A DNA stretch of 64,000 bases from CAZVPF01 sp964628195 (GTDB lineage: Bacteria > Planctomycetota > Phycisphaerae > Sedimentisphaerales > Anaerohalosphaeraceae). The notes under the pieces are model-generated. The model searched no databases and was not told the origin of the DNA. It saw nothing but the letters and a program-made list of their open reading frames with translations. The position numbers and the translations under genes are program-made. Within the stretch, counting starts at the first letter, position 1. Every line of letters starts with the position of its first letter. The stretch lies in the NCBI GenBank assembly GCA_964628195.1, contig CAZVPF010000010.1, positions 1 to 64,000 on the forward strand. Direction: 5' to 3'. Positions 28,472 through 36,548 of the stretch are shown piece after piece.

Positions 28472-28810
28472 TTAAATTGGGTTTTTGGGTCGAAGTTCGT
28501 ACAGGTTCTCTATCAGGAACGTGACCACCTGCTCGGTCTCCATATCCCTGATCTGGCTGCTGCTCAGATTCTCGGTCAACAGTTCCTGCACTTTCGCTGG
28601 TTTCCAACTCCACATTATCCGGGCTTGTTCCAGCATCCTGCTCTGGTCCTGCCTCCATGGACCCTTTAGTTCGAGATTCTCCAGGCCCCAGATCGTCAAC
28701 TGGAGGCTGTACAGGGAATACTGGTCAGGATACTGCTTTTCTTTCAGGAGCAGCCTCTTGAAGGTCTGGCTCAAAGCCGACTGGTTCAATTCCAATACTC
28801 TGTACCGCAT
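28472..28810 (-). CDS. Unknown helical protein of the element (112 aa)
   Basis: A helical, basic protein beginning MRYRVLELNQSALSQTFKRLL. No family recognised. It is divergent from the plus-strand lipoprotein gene. Downstream (28298-28471) is a gene-free stretch with a perfect palindrome ACAATAA-T-TTATTGT at 28447-28461, a possible operator. A similar-length frame on the other strand looks less protein-like. Confidence 0.4.
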   Translation of the reverse strand: MRYRVLELNQSALSQTFKRLLLKEKQYPDQYSLYSLQLTIWGLENLELKGPWRQDQSRMLEQARIMWSWKPAKVQELLTENLSSSQIRDMETEQVVTFLIENLYELRPKNPI

Positions 28811-28937
28811 TGTTCACCTCACAACCCGATTATAGCGAATTTATCACTGGTGTGTGAGGATTTTTTCCGAACTGTCGGAAAATAATAGCATTTCCCCCAG
28901 CGGTCCGGTACAATGGCACCCTGAAAGGAGCAGGACC

Positions 28938-29579
28938 ATGAAAAAGGCATTAATTGTCATGTTTTCAGCCTTTCTGTTATTTACTGGCTGCAACGAAAAG
29001 GAGCAGGCCCCCGCTAAACTCCACTCCGGCAAGGTTTCCGAGGCATTGGACGACAAGGCCCTTATCGCCTATCTGCATTTCGCCCAGAGACAACACAGCG
29101 ACCCTGACCATGTGGTTTCACGGCTCAAGGGGTATCTGGACGCTCATTACGATTACAACAAGACCATGGAGGCAGAAAAGCTATTTTATCTAATGTCTGA
29201 CAGAAACATGCCGACCTCACAAGAAGAAGCGGCCCTTGCATTAGCGATCTCTTATTACATACTGGGGGAGCTTGACACTACCTATGAACAATTTGCGGAT
29301 GAACTGCAAAAGCCGGGACAGGAAGTTGCGGGAAATACTCATTCAAATTCACCCGTGATTGTCCACTTGGAGGATATCGACCTCGATGCCCTTATCGAAG
29401 CCACAAGACCACGCAGAAGTTATGACAACTATGAAACCCAGAGGTCCGGCAGCTCCCGGGATGACTGGGACGCAAAGATGCGGCACAGGGAAATTATGAA
29501 CGAGCTTGAATGGCAGCGAATGCAGGATTTTGACAGACAGGCTCAAGAAGATTTCTGGAGGATGCAGCAGTCGAGATAA
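28938..29579 (+). CDS. Lipoprotein carried by the element
   Basis: About 213 aa. ATG 28938 with GAAAGGAG 8-15 nt upstream is preferred over a longer frame. The signal KKALIVMFSAFLLFTGC is a clear lipoprotein signal. The mature part is helical and charged and ends in an Arg/Gln-rich tail. It is the only plus-strand gene of the element and sits next to the right end, a typical place for accessory 'moron' genes. A surface role such as exclusion of related phages is possible but unproven. Confidence 0.65.
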   Translation: MKKALIVMFSAFLLFTGCNEKEQAPAKLHSGKVSEALDDKALIAYLHFAQRQHSDPDHVVSRLKGYLDAHYDYNKTMEAEKLFYLMSDRNMPTSQEEAALALAISYYILGELDTTYEQFADELQKPGQEVAGNTHSNSPVIVHLEDIDLDALIEATRPRRSYDNYETQRSGSSRDDWDAKMRHREIMNELEWQRMQDFDRQAQEDFWRMQQSR

Positions 29580-29688
29580 TCTATGTCAACAGGTTCAGGG
29601 TCTTTTTTGTATTTTCTTGGCCCAGAAGCACAAAATAACTATAATGTTGTTGGTATCAATGCGATTAGTTCAAATAAATATTGAGATG

Positions 29689-29874
29689 TCAAACTTTCAG
29701 AATCTGAAGCACCACGTTCTTTTTATCTGCCGGCAGGCTCGGCCAGGCCTGAATAATCCCGGCCAGTTCGGGGTACTTTTTAAGAGTTTCTGCAAAATCT
29801 GGCCCCGATTTTGGCCACTTGGCTGAATCCGGTTTTTGGTAAGTCTTTTTTTTATCAGGCGTTAAGGGTCCAGT
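29689..29874 (-). other. Detached C-terminal coding segment of the integrase
   Basis: Read on the minus strand from the right core, this 183-nt frame plus stop is open for 61 codons and joins the integrase frame exactly if left and right cores are fused as in the circular element. It encodes TGPLTPDKKK, then KYPELAGIIQAWPSLPADKK, and ends LQILKV. The segment with PELAGIIQAW and LPADKK resembles the ends I associate with many intact integrases. There is no start codon of its own with a ribosome site, so in the integrated state it is silent. Confidence 0.75.
29799..29819. repeat. Right copy of the 21-bp direct repeat, possible integrase arm site
   Basis: Matches 19697-19717 in 20 of 21 positions and lies 55 nt inside the right core. 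Confidence 0.5.
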
Positions 29875-29894
29875 GTTCGAATCCCTACAGGCGT
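29875..29894. repeat. Right attachment core (attR)
   Basis: Exact copy of the 20-bp tRNA-Arg 3' end. Only this fragment of a tRNA is present; no cloverleaf can be built from the sequence to its left. Confidence 0.9.
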
Positions 29895-30004
29895 AATTTG
29901 ATGTAAATAAAGGACTTGCGATAAGAATCGTGGGTCTTTTTTTATGGCAAAATCACAAATGTTAAACGTTGCTGTGTATTTGACAATTTTCAAAGCATCT
30001 GTCC

Positions 30005-30445
30005 ATGATTTATAAAATCCTTGCAGATATTGTTGTTCTTATCCATTTCGGATGGATACTTTTCATGATCTGGGGCTTTGCGGCCACCCTTTTCGCTGCC
30101 GTTGGTCTGTACATAATACGGGCCGAAAAATGTGATAAATTTTTCGACAGGTGGATATTCAGGACCATTCACCTGGCCGGCATAGTTTACGTCACCTCAC
30201 TGATGCTGCTGGGAAAATACTGCCCCCTGACCCTCCTGGAGAACCAACTCCGCCGCCGCCACAACCCGGAGCAGACATACCCGGGCTCTTTCATGGTCCA
30301 TTACGTCGAAAACCTGGTCTACCCCGAAGCTGATTTTGTCATATTCGTAATCCCAACGATTACAATCGCATTTTTTACCGTATTTATGTTTTTTTTCAGA
30401 CCCCCGAAAAAAATAATGAGTGTATTCAAAAGGCAAAAGCGTTAA
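30005..30445 (+). CDS. DUF2784-type membrane protein
   Basis: A 146-aa integral membrane protein with about four hydrophobic segments: residues ~7-40, 52-70, 108-132 and a short one between. The pattern begins ILADIVVLIHFGWILFMIWG and carries the conserved GKYCPLTLLEN, as in the DUF2784 family. Function of the family is unknown. It is the first chromosomal gene after the element, followed by a small lipoprotein 30 nt downstream. Confidence 0.8.
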   Translation: MIYKILADIVVLIHFGWILFMIWGFAATLFAAVGLYIIRAEKCDKFFDRWIFRTIHLAGIVYVTSLMLLGKYCPLTLLENQLRRRHNPEQTYPGSFMVHYVENLVYPEADFVIFVIPTITIAFFTVFMFFFRPPKKIMSVFKRQKR

Positions 30446-30474
30446 AATAAAGGCAGTTGTTTGAAAGGCTGAAA

Positions 30475-30828
30475 GTGAAAAGCATAGCACTGACGATCAT
30501 TTTTCTTCCCGCCGTGTTCCTTGCCGGCTGTGCGAGTTACTCGCGGATCGAAAGCGTCCATATAGGCATGTCCCTTGAAGACGTAATGGCCCTGCAGTCA
30601 CCATGCTATTACCGCGGACAGGACGGAATATCCACTGCATACGGCTGTGACTTCGAGGTCCCTTCGGGCAGCGGGCGAACAATAAAGCCGTATATCCTCA
30701 CATTCAATTACGGCAGGCTCGTGGATATCTCCATCGACGAACGCCAGCTCGACCGCGAAGCCATGCGCGACAGCTACTACGACCCACATTTCCGAAGCGG
30801 CTTCTTCTATCACCATTACCGTCATTAA
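30475..30828 (+). CDS. Small lipoprotein, BamE/SmpA-like features
   Basis: About 117 aa from GTG 30475. The signal ends AVFLAGC. The mature part starts with SVHIGMSLEDVMALQ, which resembles the G-M-S-x-x-x-V turn of BamE-like small lipoproteins, followed by a beta-rich region and a His/Tyr-rich tail (FFYHHYRH). An upstream TTG (30457) would add 6 residues before the signal. The homology to BamE is suggestive only. Confidence 0.6.
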   Translation: MKSIALTIIFLPAVFLAGCASYSRIESVHIGMSLEDVMALQSPCYYRGQDGISTAYGCDFEVPSGSGRTIKPYILTFNYGRLVDISIDERQLDREAMRDSYYDPHFRSGFFYHHYRH

Positions 30829-31262
30829 GGGCAGGTGAGTTTGAACAGGTGGGCGGGGCAGGCGCAGTCGGAGCAGCCGAAGTTTTTTACCGGCTGGGCG
30901 GTTTGCAGGTAACGCGAGGCTATTTGGCATTCGCGTTTTATGTTGTCGGGGTGTTTGACAGTTTTTGTGATCTTCACGCCTTTTGCGGCGAGAAGGTAGT
31001 CGATGTGCCAGTGCAGGCGTTTTTGTTTTCTTTTATGGCGGGCGATTCTGGCGCTCAGGCCTTTCATGGCCGAGCCGACGTAAACATAGCTGCCTTTTGT
31101 AAAGTGCATCGGCCCGAGGGCGCCGACGGTTACGTTCACAGGCGCTGGAATGTTAATAAGTAAACAGTATGCGCCGGTGTCTTTTGCATTTCCCCGCTGG
31201 TTATTGCCGCCGGTCTGGTTTGTGGTGCGGCTGTTTACGGAAGTATTTCGGGTATGACAACC
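30825..31262 (-). CDS. GIY-YIG nuclease-family (DUF123) protein
   Basis: About 145 aa. The domain begins GAYCLLINIP, continues KGSYVYVGSAMKGLSARIARH (the YVGS signature with Arg and His) and ends with HWHIDYLL, as in the DUF123 branch of the GIY-YIG fold. The C-terminus has CSDCACPAHLF, a zinc-like pair. The start is unsure: ATG 31262 overlaps sixA by 28 nt, and the conserved domain begins some 40 residues in. Role in nucleic-acid processing is inferred. Confidence 0.75.
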   Translation of the reverse strand, partial: GCHTRNTSVNSRTTNQTGGNNQRGNAKDTGAYCLLINIPAPVNVTVGALGPMHFTKGSYVYVGSAMKGLSARIARHKRKQKRLHWHIDYLLAAKGVKITKTVKHPDNIKRECQIASRYLQTAQPVKNFGCSDCACPAHLFKLTCP

Positions 31263-31696
31263 CATGCGACCTCGAAGTCCCCGTCCCCGTTCTGTTCGAG
31301 ACATACTATACCGCCCTGTTTGAAGGCGACGATTCCCGCGGATATTTCCTCTGCGACGAGTAATGAGGCAAGCTCGCTGAGAAAGGGCATGTGCCCTACT
31401 ATCATAACGTCGTGCTCGGAGAGCTGGACCTCGGCGAGTACCCCTTCCACCTCGTCTCGCGGCCTGAGTCCTTCACGCTCGACAAGGCCGTTTACGCTGT
31501 TGACGGATTCGCAGAGAATCTCGGCGGTCTGCTTTGCCCGGAGCTTCACGCTGTGCCACAGGTCGACCTTCAGGTGGAGGTGGCGAATGAAAGAGGCGAC
31601 TTTTTCAACGTCCTGTCTGCCCTTTTGCGACAAGGGCCTTTGCGAATCTTCTTCCTTTGAAACCGCGTTTCCATGTTGAACAAGATAAAGCTTCAT
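31235..31696 (-). CDS. sixA: SixA-type phosphohistidine phosphatase
   Basis: A 153-aa histidine phosphatase. The catalytic start LYLVQHGNAVSKEEDSQRPLS has the QHG (RHG-like) motif, and the second catalytic His lies in MIVGHMPFLSELASLL. Such proteins remove phosphate from His of HPt domains or PTS-related proteins. It lies 37 nt downstream of mcsB and may be part of the mcsA-mcsB-sixA operon, which would group three phospho-amino-acid functions. Confidence 0.85.
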   Translation of the reverse strand: MKLYLVQHGNAVSKEEDSQRPLSQKGRQDVEKVASFIRHLHLKVDLWHSVKLRAKQTAEILCESVNSVNGLVEREGLRPRDEVEGVLAEVQLSEHDVMIVGHMPFLSELASLLVAEEISAGIVAFKQGGIVCLEQNGDGDFEVAWVVIPEILP

Positions 31697-31733
31697 TTAG
31701 TTATCTCCATTTCCGTAAAAGCTGCAAAAGTCT

Positions 31734-32789
31734 TTAATTGAGGCTGAGCTTTGAGCGGATTATCTCGGCGCGTTTGACGTCCCTTCGGTCGGGTGTAAGG
31801 GTCGAGCCGGAGTTGGCCTGGAGGTGAGCCGGCTGGGTGAGCATGAACAGCTCATTTATCGTGGTGATGGGGATGTCCTTTACGCGTTTGAGGTTTACGC
31901 CCATCCGGACATTGCTGAGCAGGAAAAGGGCCTCCTGCGAGCTTATCATTCGGGCGTTTTTAAGTACGCCGAGGGCCCGCTGAATCTTGTCTTCGACGAC
32001 ATCCTCGCGTGTGCGAACAAGCTCTTCGCGTGCCATTGCCTCGTACTGGATTATTTTTGGTACAACGTGATCGTGCAGCTTGTCGACTATCTGCTGCTCG
32101 CTTTTTCCGAGTGTTATCTGGTTTGAGAGCTGAAAGAAGTCACCGACTGCTTCGGAGCCTTCTCCGAACAGGCCGCGCACGGCCAGGTTTGTATCACGGG
32201 CGGCATTTAGAAATTTTTCGAGCTGATTTGTCATTTTCAGGCCCGGCAGATGCAGCATTACCGAGACCCGGATGCCGGTTCCGACGTTGGTGGGGCATGC
32301 GGTGAGGTATCCGTATTTTTCACTGAATGCATAACGCAGCTTGCTCTCGATGAGGTTGTCGTATTCGTTTATTTTTCGCCAGGCCTGCTTAATCTGCAGA
32401 CCGGTCATCAAAACCTGGATCCGGAGGTGATCCTCTTCGTTTATCATCGCGGTGAACTCTTCGCTTTCGGTGAAGACAACTCCCCGCGGGCCGGTGCCTT
32501 TGGACAGGCGTTTGCTTATCAGGTGTCTTTCCATCAGCAAATCGCGGTCGAGCTCTTCGAGAGGATCAATGTCTATGTAGTGGAGCTTCTCACCGAAGTC
32601 AATATTGAGCAGAACCTCTGCGATCCGGTTTTTGACCTCTGCCTGGCGAGCCGGGGAAATCCGGGTCAAAAATTCGTAACCGGCGAGATTTCGGGCGAGC
32701 CTTACCCGGGAGGAGATAACGATATCGGCGAAAGGGCCGGTTCCGCTGAACCAGTTGCATATATGATTGCTTAGGTCGGTCGGTTTCAT
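31734..32789 (-). CDS. mcsB: McsB-type protein arginine kinase
   Basis: A 351-aa member of the phosphagen-kinase family that phosphorylates arginines on proteins and, in Bacillus, marks them for ClpCP. ISSRVRLARNLAGYEF is the nucleotide-binding start; EEDHLRIQVL and YLTACPTNVGTG are the active-site loops with the essential Glu and Cys, and SNQITLGKSEQQIV follows. It overlaps the mcsA stop by 4 nt. No ctsR or clpC is adjacent, unlike the Bacillus operon. Confidence 0.93.
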   Translation of the reverse strand: MKPTDLSNHICNWFSGTGPFADIVISSRVRLARNLAGYEFLTRISPARQAEVKNRIAEVLLNIDFGEKLHYIDIDPLEELDRDLLMERHLISKRLSKGTGPRGVVFTESEEFTAMINEEDHLRIQVLMTGLQIKQAWRKINEYDNLIESKLRYAFSEKYGYLTACPTNVGTGIRVSVMLHLPGLKMTNQLEKFLNAARDTNLAVRGLFGEGSEAVGDFFQLSNQITLGKSEQQIVDKLHDHVVPKIIQYEAMAREELVRTREDVVEDKIQRALGVLKNARMISSQEALFLLSNVRMGVNLKRVKDIPITTINELFMLTQPAHLQANSGSTLTPDRRDVKRAEIIRSKLSLN

Positions 32790-33289
32790 TGCAGTGAGTT
32801 TATCTTGTCCCTTAGCTTTGCGGCTTTTTCATAGTCCTCGTCTTTTACCGCGTTTTCAAGCTGCTTTTGCAGCCTTGCTATTTCCATTTGCTGACGGGTC
32901 TGCTCAGGGGTCGATGAGGGGACCTTGCCGGTGTGTTCGACCGCTCCGCCCTGGGTTTTTTCGATCACCGGTTCGAGGGAATCCGAGAAAGTGTCATAAT
33001 CGCCGGGGCATCCGAGCAGGCCTTCCTTGCTGAAGTCGTTCATGGTTATACCGCAGTTGGGGCAGCTTCTGCCGCTGTCGGCGGGGTTTTCGAGCACGAT
33101 ATCGTCCTCGCTGATGCCCGACTGAACCGCGAGCAGGGTGCTTAGAAGCTCATTGAGGGGGATCTGGTTTTTCACAGCCACGCCCTGTTTTTCGGCGCAG
33201 GCCTGACAGAGGTGCATCTCTACACGCTGGCCGTTCGTTATTTCGGTTATATGTATCGTAGCCGTGTTATCACAACCCTGGCATTTCAT
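32786..33289 (-). CDS. mcsA: McsA, zinc-binding activator of McsB
   Basis: A 167-aa protein with N-terminal zinc motifs CQGCDN and HLCQACAEKQG, a second CPNCGI pair in the middle, and a C-terminal UvrB/UvrC motif (LENAVKDEDYEKAAKLRDKINSL). In Firmicutes McsA activates McsB and controls Clp-mediated turnover of stress factors. It precedes mcsB with an ATGA overlap. Confidence 0.9.
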   Translation of the reverse strand: MKCQGCDNTATIHITEITNGQRVEMHLCQACAEKQGVAVKNQIPLNELLSTLLAVQSGISEDDIVLENPADSGRSCPNCGITMNDFSKEGLLGCPGDYDTFSDSLEPVIEKTQGGAVEHTGKVPSSTPEQTRQQMEIARLQKQLENAVKDEDYEKAAKLRDKINSLQ

Positions 33290-33551
33290 ATTATCGCCCC
33301 TTCACTGATTATTATACTATATTACACCGTGATATCGACAAAATAAATTAAAAACTGAAGTAAGGTTTTTCGACCCGGGGTCTCTTTTTTGTCAAGGGGT
33401 CGGAATTGGGGCATGAATATCCCGCCTTTGGTCATATTTTAAGTTGTGGGACCGTAATTTTTTGAGATAATTAGACGAAATGAGGGGTTTTTGTGTCATA
33501 ATGCAGGTATTAAAGTCAAAAATAGAAACATTACCGTTGGTTACCTTGTAA

Positions 33552-34367
33552 ATGCACCCGAAACTGAAGCAAATAATGAATGAGTCCGTGTACAGGATGA
33601 AGACCGATGAGCGTGTCCTGGCAGGGTTTTTGTCCGGTTCGGCACGCAGCTCCGGGGAGGACGAATATTCGGATGTCGATGCGGTTTTCATTGTTCAACC
33701 GGAGGCTTTCGGGGATATTACTTCGTCGGTGGGGGATTTTTTCGGGGAAATTTGTGATGAAGTCGAACTTGTCTGGGCCGAGCGTTTCAACACAGCCGAT
33801 CATCATAATTACGCGGTTTTGATCCGGGCTGGCGAGCATCTGCTTCAGTATGATATCAATATCGACACCCCTGATTTTCAGCCCGTAAGGAAGGTGCTCC
33901 CTGACCAAATTCTGTTTGACAAGACAGGCCTGCTCGAGGCGGTCGAGAAATTGCCCCTGGAGGAGTTTTCCCCGGGGAAGATAAAATGGCATATCGAGGC
34001 GTACTGGGTGTGGATGTATATCCACGCGAAGTATTTGGCGAGGCGCGATTTTGTAAAGCTGATTTATGTGCAGCAGGAGCTTTTTAATAATCACCTGGTT
34101 GTGGTCCGTAACTTGTATGAGCAGGCTCTTGGTTTTGCGTGGTGGCCCCAGGCGGTCAAAGCATTACCGCGGGAGGCGAAGCGAACCAGTATGATGAGGT
34201 ATTTGTGTCATCAGGATATTGATTCGGTGCGGAAAAAACTCAAGGGACAGATAGACGAATTCAAATCTGACGCCAGGCGGTTATGCGGTAAACTGGAAAT
34301 TGACTATCCGGTCAGGCTGGAGACGGCTGTGCTCGAGCATTTGAAAAAGACAGTCGGCAAACTATAA
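33552..34367 (+). CDS. Nucleotidyltransferase-domain protein
   Basis: A 271-aa protein with the polymerase-beta-type NTase motif SGSARSSGEDEYSDVDAVF (G-S...D-x-D) at residues ~28-46, and a further acidic strand (QYDINIDTP). The helical C-terminus (FKSDARRLCGKLEID) is like aminoglycoside-adenylyltransferase relatives and kanamycin-nucleotidyltransferase-fold proteins. Substrate unknown; sequence alone does not show antibiotic resistance. 26 nt upstream of the GHL10-like gene. Confidence 0.72.
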   Translation: MHPKLKQIMNESVYRMKTDERVLAGFLSGSARSSGEDEYSDVDAVFIVQPEAFGDITSSVGDFFGEICDEVELVWAERFNTADHHNYAVLIRAGEHLLQYDINIDTPDFQPVRKVLPDQILFDKTGLLEAVEKLPLEEFSPGKIKWHIEAYWVWMYIHAKYLARRDFVKLIYVQQELFNNHLVVVRNLYEQALGFAWWPQAVKALPREAKRTSMMRYLCHQDIDSVRKKLKGQIDEFKSDARRLCGKLEIDYPVRLETAVLEHLKKTVGKL

Positions 34368-34393
34368 CAGGATCATTAGAAAAAGGTGACAAT

Positions 34394-36025
34394 ATGGAAC
34401 TTTTTGACAAGAGTAAAAGCTTTATTCCGGTCTTAATAACGGCGGTGTTTTTGGCGGGTGGATTTTGTTTCGCGCAAAAGTATCACCCGACATCCCCGGA
34501 GGTGAATTATAAGTGCCTGTTCAATCACGACGGCGCGATCATGTTTACTTTTTTAAAGGACAAGGACCCCAATGACACAGGCCCTGCGTATATAGGTTCT
34601 TTTTTTGAAAAGCTCAAAGACACTGATGTCGACGCCGTTATGGTCTGCCCCAACGCCGGGCGGACAGCGGGCTATCCTTCGCAGGTTGACCCGACGTGGA
34701 AGAAGTTCAGAGACGGCCGCGAAACACCTAAACGCAGGGGTTTCGGTTATTTGATGAAATACATCTGTGACGGGGGCGACCCGGTCAGAGAGTCGCTGGA
34801 GGCCTGTCGAAGGGTCGATAAGGATTTCTTTATTTCGTACCGGATGAATGAGGCCCATAACATCGTTGATAAGACTTACCCCACACACGGCGACTTTTTT
34901 CTCGATCACCCGCAGTACTGGCTGGGCGATACTGATATATCCTGCACCTGGAAGTGGAAAGAGGATAACGTGCGGATGCATAATTACATGCTTCAGCCGG
35001 TGCGGGACCGGTACTACGCGCTGCTGGAAGAGCTTTGCCTGATGTACGACGTCGACGGGCTTGAGCTTGATTTCCAGCGTGCGCCGCGGTTTTTCTATAA
35101 CCGTGAGATGGAAAAGGCCAGGCACGTGATGACCGGGTTCGTCGGACGTGTCAAATCAATGGTAGATCGTATCGGGAGAAAACGGGGCAAGTCGATAAAG
35201 CTGTGCGTGAGGGTCCCGGAGACGATTGAGAAATGCGCGCTTGCTGGGCTTGACGTGGTCAGGTGGGATGAGCTTAAGCTGGTGGATATGATAAATATGT
35301 CGCCATATTACCTGCACAGTTTGAATGTTGATATCGAGGGATTCAGGCAGAAGACCAAACATGCAAAGCTCTACGCGGAACTGGAGGGCTGGTCGCAGGC
35401 GATATATGTCCCCGGTGCGCGTTATTTTGACGGTTCGCGTTTTACTCCGCTGAAGTGCTACCGGGCCGCTGCGCTCAACTTCCTGGCGCGCGGCGCCGAT
35501 GGGCTCAGCTTTTTCAATTATGACTATTTACCGCACGGATCGCCTTCGCTGCACGATAAACGGGCCAAAGCTGCCCAAGGCCTGAAAGGCATTACAGATA
35601 TTGGATACTTGAAAACGCTTTCAAAGGTGTATGTCATGGTGCCGTTCCAGGAAAGGCTGATGCTTGAAAGGAACGATGGGGTCAAAGATGAGTTCGACGT
35701 GGAGGTGGTTATTCCGGACGATACCTCGAAAGTGAAATTCTCAAAGTCTGTTTTGCGGGTGGAAACCGAGCAAAACTGTGAAGATTTGAATATAGAAGCT
35801 CGAATGAACGGCAAAGTTCTTGAACAATGTCAATACGAAGGCACGGAGTTTTCAGAGCCTGTTTATAAAACAAAGCATGGTTATCCAACAGCGGATAAAT
35901 TAAAGTTTTACAAGGTCGAGTTGGCGGATATTATACCGGGAAACAACAGCTTCGAGGTTCGAAATCTTGACAAGGCGAAAAGGTCCTGCGATATATTCAC
36001 GCTGGAGCTGGGCCTGTTTCGCTGA
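34394..36025 (+). CDS. Secreted TIM-barrel glycoside hydrolase-like protein (GHL10 type)
   Basis: A 543-aa exported protein (signal SFIPVLITAVFLAGGFCFA). Residues ~40-410 form a beta/alpha barrel with the family-typical DVDAVMVCPN, FFISYRMNEAHN, LMYDVDGLELDFQR (acidic pair after a strand) and GADGLSFFNYD. A C-terminal beta domain (residues ~430-540) follows. It resembles the hypothetical-glycosidase GHL10 group. The substrate is unknown. It shares a 26-nt gap with the nucleotidyltransferase gene but no functional link is evident. Confidence 0.75.
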   Translation: MELFDKSKSFIPVLITAVFLAGGFCFAQKYHPTSPEVNYKCLFNHDGAIMFTFLKDKDPNDTGPAYIGSFFEKLKDTDVDAVMVCPNAGRTAGYPSQVDPTWKKFRDGRETPKRRGFGYLMKYICDGGDPVRESLEACRRVDKDFFISYRMNEAHNIVDKTYPTHGDFFLDHPQYWLGDTDISCTWKWKEDNVRMHNYMLQPVRDRYYALLEELCLMYDVDGLELDFQRAPRFFYNREMEKARHVMTGFVGRVKSMVDRIGRKRGKSIKLCVRVPETIEKCALAGLDVVRWDELKLVDMINMSPYYLHSLNVDIEGFRQKTKHAKLYAELEGWSQAIYVPGARYFDGSRFTPLKCYRAAALNFLARGADGLSFFNYDYLPHGSPSLHDKRAKAAQGLKGITDIGYLKTLSKVYVMVPFQERLMLERNDGVKDEFDVEVVIPDDTSKVKFSKSVLRVETEQNCEDLNIEARMNGKVLEQCQYEGTEFSEPVYKTKHGYPTADKLKFYKVELADIIPGNNSFEVRNLDKAKRSCDIFTLELGLFR

Positions 36026-36432
36026 TTTTTATTGCTCAGGGGCAGTATTAAGCTAAGCCCGCCGGTTGATTCTGTAATAAGGGATAACCCGCCGGATACG
36101 GAGAAGTTTTCGGGGGTTTATTGTTTTTCGTTGAAATTACAATTTTCCGAAAAAAAGCTTGATTTTTAAGTTTTGGCTGGTTATATATGATTTTTTGATT
36201 GCCTTGGCGCAAGGGGTTGCCATTGTTTCGGGGCCGGCAGCATCGCGGCATGGTCGGCTCAAGCCTCCGTCAGGGTCCTTTCAGCCCATTTTTGGGCTCC
36301 GCGACAACGATGGAAATGCCTCATCGATAAATCGCGAGTGTAGTGTGCGTCGAAACTTAGCAGCAGAGGTGTTCAGCGACCGACCGGTTGGTTTGTTTTG
36401 TAAGTGGCTATAAATAAAATGTTTATGAGTTT
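36026..36432 (+). other. Gene-free stretch before tRNA-Gln
   Basis: About 400 nt with no convincing ORF. It contains a perfect 6-bp hairpin AGCCCA-tttt-TGGGCT (36283-36298), repeats of CCCGCCGG near 36058 and 36090, and a TATAAA hexamer (36409-36414) well placed to drive the tRNA. A small RNA here cannot be excluded. Confidence 0.4.
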
Positions 36433-36504
36433 TACCCGGTGGTGTAATTGGCAACACCCGAGTTTTTGGTACTCGTATTCCAGGTTCGAGTCCTGGCCGG
36501 GTAG
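36433..36504 (+). tRNA. tRNA-Gln (anticodon TTG)
   Basis: Cloverleaf: acceptor TACCCGG with CCGGGTA, D stem GTGT/ACAC, anticodon stem CGAGT/ACTCG with loop TTTTGGT (anticodon TTG), T stem CCAGG/CCTGG with TTCGAGT, discriminator G. CCA not encoded. It lies just upstream of glmU, with no repeat of its 3' end found in the window. Confidence 0.93.
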
Positions 36505-36548
36505 TTTTGGTTGTAAATGGTTGTTATTAAAGCAATTAGGGTCTTAAG

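Noticed and set aside
29875..29894. Second tRNA gene
   Set aside because: Only the 20-bp 3' part is present; the sequence to its left cannot form the other arms, so it is an attachment duplicate.
33552..34367. Antibiotic-resistance adenylyltransferase
   Set aside because: Only the general nucleotidyltransferase motif is shared; nothing shows an aminoglycoside substrate.
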